Assembly: GCA_041663585.1 (NCBI GenBank) | Contig: JBAYMN010000019.1 | Span: forward strand, 1-17,466 | From: JALOBO01 sp023228225 | Lineage (GTDB): Bacteria; Bacillota; Clostridia; Christensenellales; UBA1242 | DNA: 17,466 bases | Direction of reading: 5' to 3' | Shown: positions 7,119-13,458 of the stretch, in pieces | Layout of the letters: each line of letters starts with the position of its first letter | Numbering within the stretch: the stretch's first letter is position 1 | Program-made: the position numbers and the translations under genes | Notes under the pieces: model-generated | Seen by the model: only the letters and a program-made list of their open reading frames with translations | The model's database searches: none | What the model was told of the DNA's origin: nothing

Positions 7119-7196
7119 CGCGGGGTAGAGCAGCTAGGTAGCTCGTCGGGCTCATAACCCGAAGGCCGTGTGGTTCAAATCCCACCCCCGCTACCA
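7119..7196 (+). tRNA. Initiator tRNA-fMet (CAT), with an extra base in the T-stem
   Basis: Folds as a tRNA with acceptor CGCGGGG/CCCCGCT, D-stem GAGC/GCTC, anticodon stem TCGGG/CCCGA with loop CTCATAA (anticodon CAT at 7153-7155), T-loop TTCAAAT and encoded CCA (7194-7196). Initiator hallmarks are present: three consecutive G-C pairs at the base of the anticodon stem, an A11-U24 pair, and an unpaired 1-72 position, here C1/U72 instead of the usual C1/A72. The T-stem 5' side is GTGTGG (7168-7173), six bases against five (CCCAC, 7181-7185). The best pairing leaves T7171 bulged, making the gene 78 nt with CCA instead of 77. Confidence 0.93.
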
Positions 7197-7212
7197 TTTT
7201 TAATATTTTTGT

Positions 7213-7289
7213 GGCGGCGTAGCTTAGTTGGTTATAGCGATCGGTTCATACCCGATAGGTCGTAGGTTCGAATCTTACCGCCGCTACCA
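7213..7289 (+). tRNA. Elongator tRNA-Met (CAT)
   Basis: Acceptor GGCGGCG pairs with CGCCGCT (with a G1-U72 wobble); D-stem GCTT with one mismatch at its last pair; anticodon stem ATCGG/CCGAT and loop TTCATAC with CAT at 7247-7249; T-stem GTAGG/CTTAC; CCA encoded at 7287-7289. CAT can also mark tRNA-Ile2, but the acceptor stem and the GGTTCATACCC anticodon arm match bacillar elongator tRNA-Met, which I prefer. Confidence 0.9.
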
Positions 7290-7303
7290 ATATCCAATAT
7301 AAA

Positions 7304-7378
7304 GGCCCTATGGTCAAGTGGTTAAGACATCACCCTTTCACGGTGGTATCGGCAGTTCGAACCTGCCTAGGGTCACCA
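7304..7378 (+). tRNA. tRNA-Glu (TTC)
   Basis: Acceptor GGCCCTA/TAGGGTC (G2-U71 wobble), anticodon loop CTTTCAC with TTC at 7337-7339, T-stem GGCAG/CTGCC with loop TTCGAAC, and encoded CCA at 7376-7378. Third and last tRNA of the cluster. Confidence 0.95.
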
Positions 7379-7384
7379 AATAGC

Positions 7385-7411
7385 AAACAAGTCAAATAAG
7401 GCTTGTTTTTT
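7385..7411 (+). terminator. Rho-independent terminator of the tRNA operon
   Basis: AAACAAG (7385-7391) and CTTGTTT (7402-7408) pair around a 10-nt loop, and the right arm runs into a T-tract to 7411. It begins seven bases after the CCA of tRNA-Glu. Confidence 0.75.
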
Positions 7412-7437
7412 ATTTAAGGTTAATTAAAAAATCGCTA

Positions 7438-7466
7438 TTGCTTTTAATTTTAAGATATGTTATATT
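7438..7466 (+). promoter_or_regulatory. Putative promoter of the five-residue-repeat gene pair
   Basis: TTGCTT (7438-7443), 17-bp spacer, TATATT (7461-7466). Predicted start near 7473, about 25 bases before ATG 7498. Confidence 0.6.
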
Positions 7467-7497
7467 ATAGTACAATTGGATTAACAAAGGATTATTT

Positions 7498-8694
7498 ATG
7501 CTAATTTTTAATGATTATAGTCAGTTAAAAAAATATTATAATGAAAATAAAAAAACTTTCATTTTTACTGAGCATGGCGAATTAGCAGATATTGAAATTA
7601 ATTTTGAAATTCCGCCTTACTTGTCAAAAACATTAAATATTTTGGCAAATGATGTTTCATCAAGTTGCACTTTAATAGGCAAAAACATTGATTGCAATAA
7701 TCTTGAATGTCCAAACTTAGATTTTGGTCACATTGACTGCAATAATATAACTAATGTAGAATCTATAAGCGCAATCTCAATTCAAACAAAAAAAATAACT
7801 AACGTAGGTACTATAACTTGTACGCGTATTAAATGTGATTATTTAAATGCAATTGAAGTTAAAGTTGTAAAAAAAGCCACTCTCGGAATAGCAAATGTGG
7901 ATACTCTTCAAGGTTTATTTGTTAAATCTCAAAAAACTCAAAATGGAGTTATGAAATTAACAGTTAATGCCGAAAAAATTGTCTGCAAAACTATAAATAT
8001 TTTTAAAGCCGATAAAATTGGCGAAATATTTTTTGAAGATTTTGCCGTTATTGGTTGTGGTGAGTTTACCCGGAAGATAGAAGGTAATGGCAAATTAATT
8101 GCGGGTGATATAACAGTAGGCGCAATGTTGTTTACAATAAATGAAGATGAAAGCGAAAAAATAATATACACTGATGTAGATTATTCCGAAAATGATAGTA
8201 CAGATTATGAAATAGGACTTGTGAAATGCCCAATAATTAAAGTTACAAGTTTAGAAGCCAAAAATGTGATGACAGAATTGTTTAATGTACAAATGGCCAC
8301 TGTTAGTGAGAGGCTGATTTGCAAAGATGAATCATTTGGAAATTGTTTAAATGCGAAAGTTATATATTTAAATAAAGGTGGCATATTTAATCAAATATCA
8401 TCTGACAAACTAACTGCTGGCGGTAAATTGGAAGTAAGAAAAGAATTATCAATAAAAGATTTAAGATTTGATCAACTTATAGTAGACACAGCCGAAGTTG
8501 ATGAAATGAGTGGTAATTACATAAGAGCAGGTTCGGTTATTGCTTCAAACATAATTAGAGTAACAAAAATTGATATTGGGACAGTAGTATCCCCGAAAAT
8601 ATTAACAGATTGCAATTTGTTAAAAGTGGAAACTTGTGAAGGCGAAATTATAGATAAAACTTTAAAAAGTGATATTAATGAATATACTGCCTAA
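7498..8694 (+). CDS. Five-residue-repeat (pentapeptide-like) solenoid protein A, unknown function
   Basis: 398 residues, no signal peptide or membrane segment, so probably cytoplasmic. Residues about 6-55 form a cap shared with the next gene (FIF, HG, DIEI, P, LSKT, I, LA are landmarks). After it, hydrophobic or Cys residues recur every five positions: for example I64-D-C-N-N, L69-E-C-P-N, L74-D-F-G-H, I79-D-C-N-N, and again through L317, L322, L327, A332, M337, I342, V347 and I352. Within each unit positions 1 and 3 are apolar, as expected for the inward residues of a right-handed quadrilateral beta-helix such as pentapeptide-repeat proteins; but the large residue sits at position 1 and Cys/Ala/Val at position 3, the reverse of the canonical A(D/N)LxX. 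The 13 Cys residues often occupy position 3. Start ATG 7498 has AAAGG eight bases upstream. I do not recognise a named family; the solenoid fold is inference. Confidence 0.85.
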   Translation: MLIFNDYSQLKKYYNENKKTFIFTEHGELADIEINFEIPPYLSKTLNILANDVSSSCTLIGKNIDCNNLECPNLDFGHIDCNNITNVESISAISIQTKKITNVGTITCTRIKCDYLNAIEVKVVKKATLGIANVDTLQGLFVKSQKTQNGVMKLTVNAEKIVCKTINIFKADKIGEIFFEDFAVIGCGEFTRKIEGNGKLIAGDITVGAMLFTINEDESEKIIYTDVDYSENDSTDYEIGLVKCPIIKVTSLEAKNVMTELFNVQMATVSERLICKDESFGNCLNAKVIYLNKGGIFNQISSDKLTAGGKLEVRKELSIKDLRFDQLIVDTAEVDEMSGNYIRAGSVIASNIIRVTKIDIGTVVSPKILTDCNLLKVETCEGEIIDKTLKSDINEYTA

Positions 8695-8719
8695 TAATAA
8701 AAAAACATAGGAAATAAAA

Positions 8720-9616
8720 ATGATAATATCAAATATCCAAGATTTTTATAAATTTTATAGTCCAGAAGAACAGGCTTTTGCGTTTGTATCCTGCGGAAAG
8801 CCAGTAGATGTGGAGATAGATGTTAATTTACCAAACGAATTTAGTAAAACTATTAAAATTATTGCCGGAAAACTTACATTTGCAGTAAAAAATATAACAG
8901 TTAAGCAAATTGAATGTGAATTTTTAAAAGCAAAATCGTTAACTATTACAGATAAAATTGTTTGTAAATTTGCAAAATGTGAAAACTTTGAATGTCAAAT
9001 CGCAGAATTAGGAATGCTTAAAGCCAACACAGCCAAGATTGAAGAATCACGAATAAAAAATATTGAATGTGATAATTTAACAATTTATAATGGTTACGCC
9101 GACAGTATTAAAGCGAACACTTTTTTTGGCGTAACAGTTTCTATTAACAAAGCAGAAGTAAATAATTTCAGATCAATTAATCTAACAGCAAAAGAAGTTA
9201 CCGTAAATGAATTTAAAGGTACATATTCAGATATTGAAGAATTTGTCTGTAAAACCGGACTTGCAACTGGAACAAATTTATCTGTTCAGCACGCAACATT
9301 AAATGGTGGAGTTTTTAAAAATATTAGTGGACGAGAAATATCATCTTTAAAGCCAATTTGCGTTACCGAAAGTTTGGTTTGTGATAGTGGTTATTTTGAT
9401 CAAATTAATTGTCCAAATATATTAGGTAATAAACTTTTTGCAAATAAAATAATCTGTAAAGGTAAAATCAGAGCAAAAAGTTATGTTAAAGCAAAAGATA
9501 TAATTGCTGAAAGTATAAATTCGCCACTTATCTATGCGGATAATATACAAGCAAAAATAACCACCGGCGAGAAGTATAAATACTCCGAAGCAAAAGAAGA
9601 TTTTCAAATTTGTTAA
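8720..9616 (+). CDS. Five-residue-repeat (pentapeptide-like) solenoid protein B, paralogue of A
   Basis: 298 residues, 25 bp after protein A and in the same transcript by position. The N-terminal cap aligns with that of protein A: over residues 20-49 I count 12 identities in 30 (F, F, G, D, E, I, P, SKT, I, A). The repeat is very regular: from I80 to T179 there are twenty consecutive five-residue units without a break, with I/L/F/V/A at position 1 and C/A/I/V/L at position 3 in nearly all of them, and further units to about 280 with small insertions. Twelve Cys residues, many at position 3. The last 18 residues are charged. No signal peptide, membrane helix or catalytic motif is visible. Pentapeptide-repeat proteins of known role include gyrase-protecting DNA mimics, but the cap and residue pattern differ, so function is open. 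AGGA about eight bases before ATG 8720 supports the start. Confidence 0.85.
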   Translation: MIISNIQDFYKFYSPEEQAFAFVSCGKPVDVEIDVNLPNEFSKTIKIIAGKLTFAVKNITVKQIECEFLKAKSLTITDKIVCKFAKCENFECQIAELGMLKANTAKIEESRIKNIECDNLTIYNGYADSIKANTFFGVTVSINKAEVNNFRSINLTAKEVTVNEFKGTYSDIEEFVCKTGLATGTNLSVQHATLNGGVFKNISGREISSLKPICVTESLVCDSGYFDQINCPNILGNKLFANKIICKGKIRAKSYVKAKDIIAESINSPLIYADNIQAKITTGEKYKYSEAKEDFQIC

Positions 9617-9638
9617 AGATGAGTTAAACTGCAATTTT

Positions 9639-9664
9639 GCCCACAATCAACAGTGGGCTTTTTT
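9639..9664 (+). terminator. Rho-independent terminator of the repeat-protein operon
   Basis: GCCCAC (9639-9644) and GTGGGC (9653-9658) form a 6-bp GC-rich stem with an 8-nt loop, directly followed by six T residues. Confidence 0.9.
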
Positions 9665-9706
9665 ATGCCATATTAGTTACATCATATAAAACAGGTTTAA
9701 ATACAC

Positions 9707-9747
9707 CATAAAACAAATGTTTACTTTACATTTAAGACTGTTTTATG
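9707..9747. repeat. Interrupted inverted repeat upstream of the methyltransferase-metG pair
   Basis: CATAAAACA (9707-9715) is the exact reverse complement of TGTTTTATG (9739-9747). Between them AATGT (9716-9720) pairs with ACATT (9728-9732) around the loop TTACTTT, leaving TAAGAC unpaired on the right. It overlaps the region where the promoter is expected (for instance TTTACA 9725-9730, 18 bp, TAAACT 9749-9754), so it could be an operator or a leader hairpin. Confidence 0.45.
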
Positions 9748-9782
9748 TTAAACTAATATTTACTGATAACAAAGGGGACTAT

Positions 9783-10787
9783 ATGAAATATATTGCAAAA
9801 ATTAGTTTGGGCTTTAAAGATTTAATAAGTGAATCTGCACCAAAATTTTTAAAAGGTGCGGGTTGTTTTAATTTTTATCGTGATCTAGCAGAATTTGAAT
9901 ACGGCAAAGAAATTGCAGATGTATTGAAATATCCGCTTTTTTCTACAATATTTATAGTTCTTTATAAATTTTCGCAGGAAGAAACTTCATTTAGAAAAAT
10001 GTCAGAAAAATTATTAAGCGAATCTATTGATATAAAGCGTGCGGTTTCATTTTTTAAAAATGCTTTAACTTTTAGAGTGCGTTATTATACAGAAAAAGGA
10101 CTTGTAAGTGTAGATGATTACACCAAGGGTAATGATGAAAAATATATTCACAAACATACAGGTTTAAAATCTAATAAATTAGATTCAGATGTTGAGTTTT
10201 ATTATATTTCTCGTCATGATAAACAAAATTATTTTGCTGTGCGATTAGGCAAAGCAGCAGATTCCGAAAAGCAAAAAGCGGGTGAAATTAAATTAGATGT
10301 AGCATATGCAGTTGCTTATAAATCCGATATACAAAAAAATGATGTTATTTTAGACCCATTTTCCAGATACGGAGTTTTGCCATTCTGCATAAGCAAATTT
10401 TATAAAGATGTTAAAGTTTATGCCGGCGATTATGAAAGTAATATGGTAAGTGCAATGAAAGAGCGCGGAAAACGTACAATGGGAAGACAACCATTAATAA
10501 CAAAGATTAACCCTTCCGATATGGTAAATATAGAAAACGAAACTATAAACAAAATAATTACCGAAATGCCTTCCGCTAAATATGAGAATGCCACAGCAAA
10601 ATTATACTTGGACTTTTTAAAGGAAGCGCTAAGAGTAATTAAGCCAAATGGTAGTATTTATTTACTAGTACAAGAACCTGAATTGCTTAATGATGCAATT
10701 AAACAATTTGAAAGCATAGTATTAAAAAATCAAACTGTATTTAAGGCTTCAAAAACTTACAATTTTTATCAATTAAAAAAGAAATAA
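9783..10787 (+). CDS. Divergent THUMP-type methyltransferase-like protein
   Basis: 334 residues from ATG 9783, chosen because AAAGGGG at 9771-9777 precedes it; upstream in-frame codons lack a site. The layout resembles Trm14/RlmL-type RNA methyltransferases: residues about 60-155 look like a THUMP domain (TFRVRYYTEKG at 96-106, LDSDVEFYYI at 133-142, FAVRLG at 151-156), then IKLDVAYAVAY (169-179) and a Rossmann region starting VILDPFSRYGVLPF (188-201). In active relatives this last motif reads DPFCGSGT, and a later N/D-PP-Y motif contacts the target base; here the SAM loop is DPFSRYG and the catalytic motif appears as EMPSAKY (261-267). The fold is likely kept but SAM use or catalysis may be altered. 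It ends 10 bp before metG and is probably co-transcribed. No other assignment fits better. Confidence 0.7.
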   Translation: MKYIAKISLGFKDLISESAPKFLKGAGCFNFYRDLAEFEYGKEIADVLKYPLFSTIFIVLYKFSQEETSFRKMSEKLLSESIDIKRAVSFFKNALTFRVRYYTEKGLVSVDDYTKGNDEKYIHKHTGLKSNKLDSDVEFYYISRHDKQNYFAVRLGKAADSEKQKAGEIKLDVAYAVAYKSDIQKNDVILDPFSRYGVLPFCISKFYKDVKVYAGDYESNMVSAMKERGKRTMGRQPLITKINPSDMVNIENETINKIITEMPSAKYENATAKLYLDFLKEALRVIKPNGSIYLLVQEPELLNDAIKQFESIVLKNQTVFKASKTYNFYQLKKK

Positions 10788-10797
10788 AGAGGTAACT

Positions 10798-12396
10798 ATG
10801 AAAAGAAATATATTTATAGGTGGTGCTTGGCCATATGCAAACAATTCATTACACGCAGGACATTTAGCGGGGTTAATGGCAGGCGATGTGCTGGCAAGAT
10901 ATTACCGTTTAAATGGAGACAATGTTTGCTATGTTTCGGGGACAGATTGCCATGGTACACCTATTACAGAGCGTGCTCATGAAGAAAAAGTTAACCCCCG
11001 TGAGATATCAAATAAATATCATGCAGAATTTACACAAACATTTAAAGACCTTGCTTTTTCTTATGATTTATATACAAAAACCGATGATGAATTTCACGAA
11101 ACAGAAGTTAAACGAATATTTAAAAAAATATATGACCGAGGGTTTATTTACGAAAAAACTGAGCCACAACCATATTGTGAACAATGTGAAAAGTTTTTGG
11201 CAGATCGTGAACTAAGCATTATTTGCCCCTCTTGTCAAACGGAAGTTAAACTAGATGAAGATTCTTGCTCTAAATGTTCATATATTTTTACCTTAAAAGA
11301 TATTGAAAATGCTAAATGTCATATTTGTGGTAAACAATCTGTATTAAAAAATAACAAAAATTTGTACTTAGCAATGAGTAAATTCCAATCGGAAATTACT
11401 GAATTTGTAAATGCCCGCAAAGCAAACTGGCGGGTCAATGCGCAAAATGAAACTGGTAAATTTTTAAAACAAGGATTAATAGATAGGGCGGCAACAAGAG
11501 ATTTAGATTGGGGTGTTGAAGTACCAGTTGCGGGCTATGAAAAAAAGCGTATTTATGTTTGGATTGAAGCAGTGCTGGGTTATTTAACGGCATGCAAAAA
11601 GATTTGTGCCGAAAAAGGAATCGATTGGCACGATTTTTGGCGTAAAAATGATGCTAACATCATAAGTTATTATGTACACGGAAAAGATAATATTCCTTTT
11701 CACAGTATTATTTTTCCTGTAATTTTAATGGCGACCGGTGAAGAATATCATCTTCCGGATTATATTGTATCCAGTGAATTCATGACCTTTAACAGCGTTA
11801 AAATGTCAAAGTCTTTGGGCAATGGAATACTTGCAAAAAATATTGTAAAAGATTTTGGAACGGATTCATTTAGATATTATCTTGTAAAAAACGGGCCAGA
11901 AAAAAAGGATACCGACTTTTCAATGGAAGATTTTAAGGCAACGCATAATAACGAAATAAACAACAAATTAGGTAACTTTGTAAATAGGACACTAAAATTT
12001 AAAGGAATTACCGAGTTGCCTAATGGTACTATGAATTTAGATGTAAAATCTGAAATAGAAAAGGCTTATAAAGAAATTGCTGTATTAATTGAACACTTGG
12101 ATTTAAGAGAAGCGGCTACAAGAGCAATGGCACTTGTTGATTATGCAAATAGATTTTACGACGAACAAAAGCCTTGGATACAAGCAAAAGAGGATATTAA
12201 CGCATTCAATGATACAATATTCACTTGTGCAACTATTGTTGCAAACTTAGGCGTTATATTTGACCCGTTCATGCCTATTGCAACAGCAAAAATTAGGGAA
12301 TATCTTAACATTACTAAGCCAAAATGGGAATTTACCGAAATTAGAAGTAGAATTGATTTAATTAAAGTAATGCCATTATTTACAAAAATACAGTAG
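10798..12396 (+). CDS. metG: Methionyl-tRNA synthetase (compact form)
   Basis: Charges both tRNA-Met species, whose genes are about 3.5 kb upstream. The 532-residue protein has the N-terminal Rossmann fold with the HIGH motif as HAGH (19-22), GTDCHGTP (48-55), a connective domain with four CxxC pairs (C127/C130, C143/C146, C157/C160, C174/C177), DWGVEVPV (237-244), VHGKDNIPFHS (293-303) and KMSKSLGN (335-342), then the helical anticodon-binding domain. Four CxxC pairs indicate the two-knuckle connective peptide. It ends after the anticodon-binding domain, so the C-terminal OB-fold tRNA-binding/dimerisation domain present in B. subtilis and E. coli MetRS is absent; such short forms exist. Start ATG 10798 has AGAGG upstream. 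No T-box or SAM-riboswitch leader is apparent. Confidence 0.96.
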   Translation: MKRNIFIGGAWPYANNSLHAGHLAGLMAGDVLARYYRLNGDNVCYVSGTDCHGTPITERAHEEKVNPREISNKYHAEFTQTFKDLAFSYDLYTKTDDEFHETEVKRIFKKIYDRGFIYEKTEPQPYCEQCEKFLADRELSIICPSCQTEVKLDEDSCSKCSYIFTLKDIENAKCHICGKQSVLKNNKNLYLAMSKFQSEITEFVNARKANWRVNAQNETGKFLKQGLIDRAATRDLDWGVEVPVAGYEKKRIYVWIEAVLGYLTACKKICAEKGIDWHDFWRKNDANIISYYVHGKDNIPFHSIIFPVILMATGEEYHLPDYIVSSEFMTFNSVKMSKSLGNGILAKNIVKDFGTDSFRYYLVKNGPEKKDTDFSMEDFKATHNNEINNKLGNFVNRTLKFKGITELPNGTMNLDVKSEIEKAYKEIAVLIEHLDLREAATRAMALVDYANRFYDEQKPWIQAKEDINAFNDTIFTCATIVANLGVIFDPFMPIATAKIREYLNITKPKWEFTEIRSRIDLIKVMPLFTKIQ

Positions 12397-12397
12397 A

Positions 12398-12409
12398 CCG
12401 TATATACGG
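12398..12409. repeat. Perfect 12-bp palindrome after metG
   Basis: CCGTATATACGG begins two bases after the metG stop codon. It is followed by A-rich rather than T-rich sequence, so it is a poor terminator. It could be a weak 3' hairpin or a protein-binding dyad for the lipoprotein gene 58 bp further on. Confidence 0.4.
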
Positions 12410-12466
12410 AATAAGATTATACCATAATTAATATATTAAAATAATATAATTATAAAAGAGTAAATA

Positions 12467-13270
12467 ATGTTAAAAAAACTTTCTTTATTATTCATAATAA
12501 TTTGTAGCGTTATTTTTGCAGGTTGTGCAAACATAGAGTATGCTATTGTGCAAACTCCAAGTGGTGAAATTTTACAGAAATTAAATGTTTTATTAGATAG
12601 TGATAGCATAGAGTCAGATGGCTATACCGCCGAAAATATTGCCGAAGATGTAGAAGTTGCAATGCGTAGTTATTTATTAATGTTACCGGAAGCGACAGGG
12701 CTTATTAAAACCGTGGAAAGAGCAACCAATTACTCCGGCGATATTTTAATATCTGCTAAACTGGAATTTTCATCAGTATCGGTTTATTACGATTATTACG
12801 ATATTGACCCCGAGCAAAGAGCCGATAATTATACTACTGAAAAAAATTTTTTTACTAAAAAAACAATACAAACAAGAACTACTGAGTTTTCAAAGATAAA
12901 TACTTTTGATTATCAAACTTTGTTTACGGGTTTAGAAAGTCCAGTTATAAATTATTTTACAATTAATGATGTTACTTTCACTTATTCATACGCGACATAC
13001 AGTTCCAAATTAAAAAGTGATGCTGATAGCATTTCATATGATTATCTTCAAGGTATTTATGTGCATTCTTGGGATATACCGCAAGATAATTTAACACTCA
13101 GTATACATTTTTACAGTTTATCCGCAAATACAACCGGTTGGTATATACTAGGACTGGGACTTACTGTATTATTTATGATTTATATGTATGGCAGGATTCA
13201 TTTTGATGTTAAAAAAGAAAAATTGCGGCTTTTTTATAGTGAAAACATTAATACAATATCAAAAATGTAA
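12467..13270 (+). CDS. Lipoprotein with C-terminal membrane anchor, unknown function
   Basis: 267 residues. The N terminus is a lipoprotein signal peptide (Lys-Lys, hydrophobic run) with the lipobox IFAGC, making C20 the predicted lipidated residue after signal peptidase II cleavage. Residues 21-222 are a soluble, beta-rich, Tyr/Ser/Asp-rich extracytoplasmic domain. A second hydrophobic segment at about 225-243 (WYILGLGLTVLFMIYMYG) is a transmembrane helix, followed by a basic cytoplasmic tail. The double anchor with one outward domain resembles LppM-type lipoproteins in layout, but I see no decisive motif and do not claim membership. Start ATG 12467 has AAAGAG upstream; a TATAAT at 12445-12450 lies close by without a -35 box, so read-through from metG is also possible. 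Confidence 0.8.
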   Translation: MLKKLSLLFIIICSVIFAGCANIEYAIVQTPSGEILQKLNVLLDSDSIESDGYTAENIAEDVEVAMRSYLLMLPEATGLIKTVERATNYSGDILISAKLEFSSVSVYYDYYDIDPEQRADNYTTEKNFFTKKTIQTRTTEFSKINTFDYQTLFTGLESPVINYFTINDVTFTYSYATYSSKLKSDADSISYDYLQGIYVHSWDIPQDNLTLSIHFYSLSANTTGWYILGLGLTVLFMIYMYGRIHFDVKKEKLRLFYSENINTISKM

Positions 13271-13365
13271 AAGCAACAATAAATATTTTATTTAAAATGG
13301 ATTATTTTAAAGTGCTTATTAAAGTGCTTTATTACTCATTAAAAAAAATTCTTTAAATTTGACAA

Positions 13366-13394
13366 TAGACAAAATTAGTGCATTGTGGTATAAT
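13366..13394 (+). promoter_or_regulatory. Promoter of typA
   Basis: TAGACA (13366-13371), 17-bp spacer, TATAAT (13389-13394) preceded by TGG, an extended -10 element. Predicted start near 13401, leaving a leader of about 58 nt. A TTGACA at 13359-13364 lies too far from the -10 box to be the partner. Confidence 0.7.
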
Positions 13395-13458
13395 ACCATT
13401 TACTTAGCGATATGGATTTCAAATTAAACGAATTCCCTTGCGTACAAAGGAGATAATA

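Noticed and set aside
6802..7128. Plus-strand open frame of 108 codons between trpS and the tRNAs
   Set aside because: It starts inside trpS antisense, runs through the trpS promoter and tRNA promoter, and ends inside the first tRNA. Composition is that of random AT-rich sequence.
7213..7289. Second CAT tRNA as tRNA-Ile2 (lysidine type)
   Set aside because: Its acceptor stem and anticodon arm resemble elongator tRNA-Met of Bacillota much more than tRNA-Ile2.
7360..9700. Attachment-site repeat of the tRNA-Glu 3' end
   Set aside because: I looked for a second copy of the T-arm to CCA segment after the repeat-protein operon and saw none; no integrase is present either.
9665..9782. T-box or SAM riboswitch upstream of the metG operon
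   Set aside because: No T-box antiterminator consensus or SAM-I core elements are visible, and no terminator hairpin precedes the first gene after 9664.
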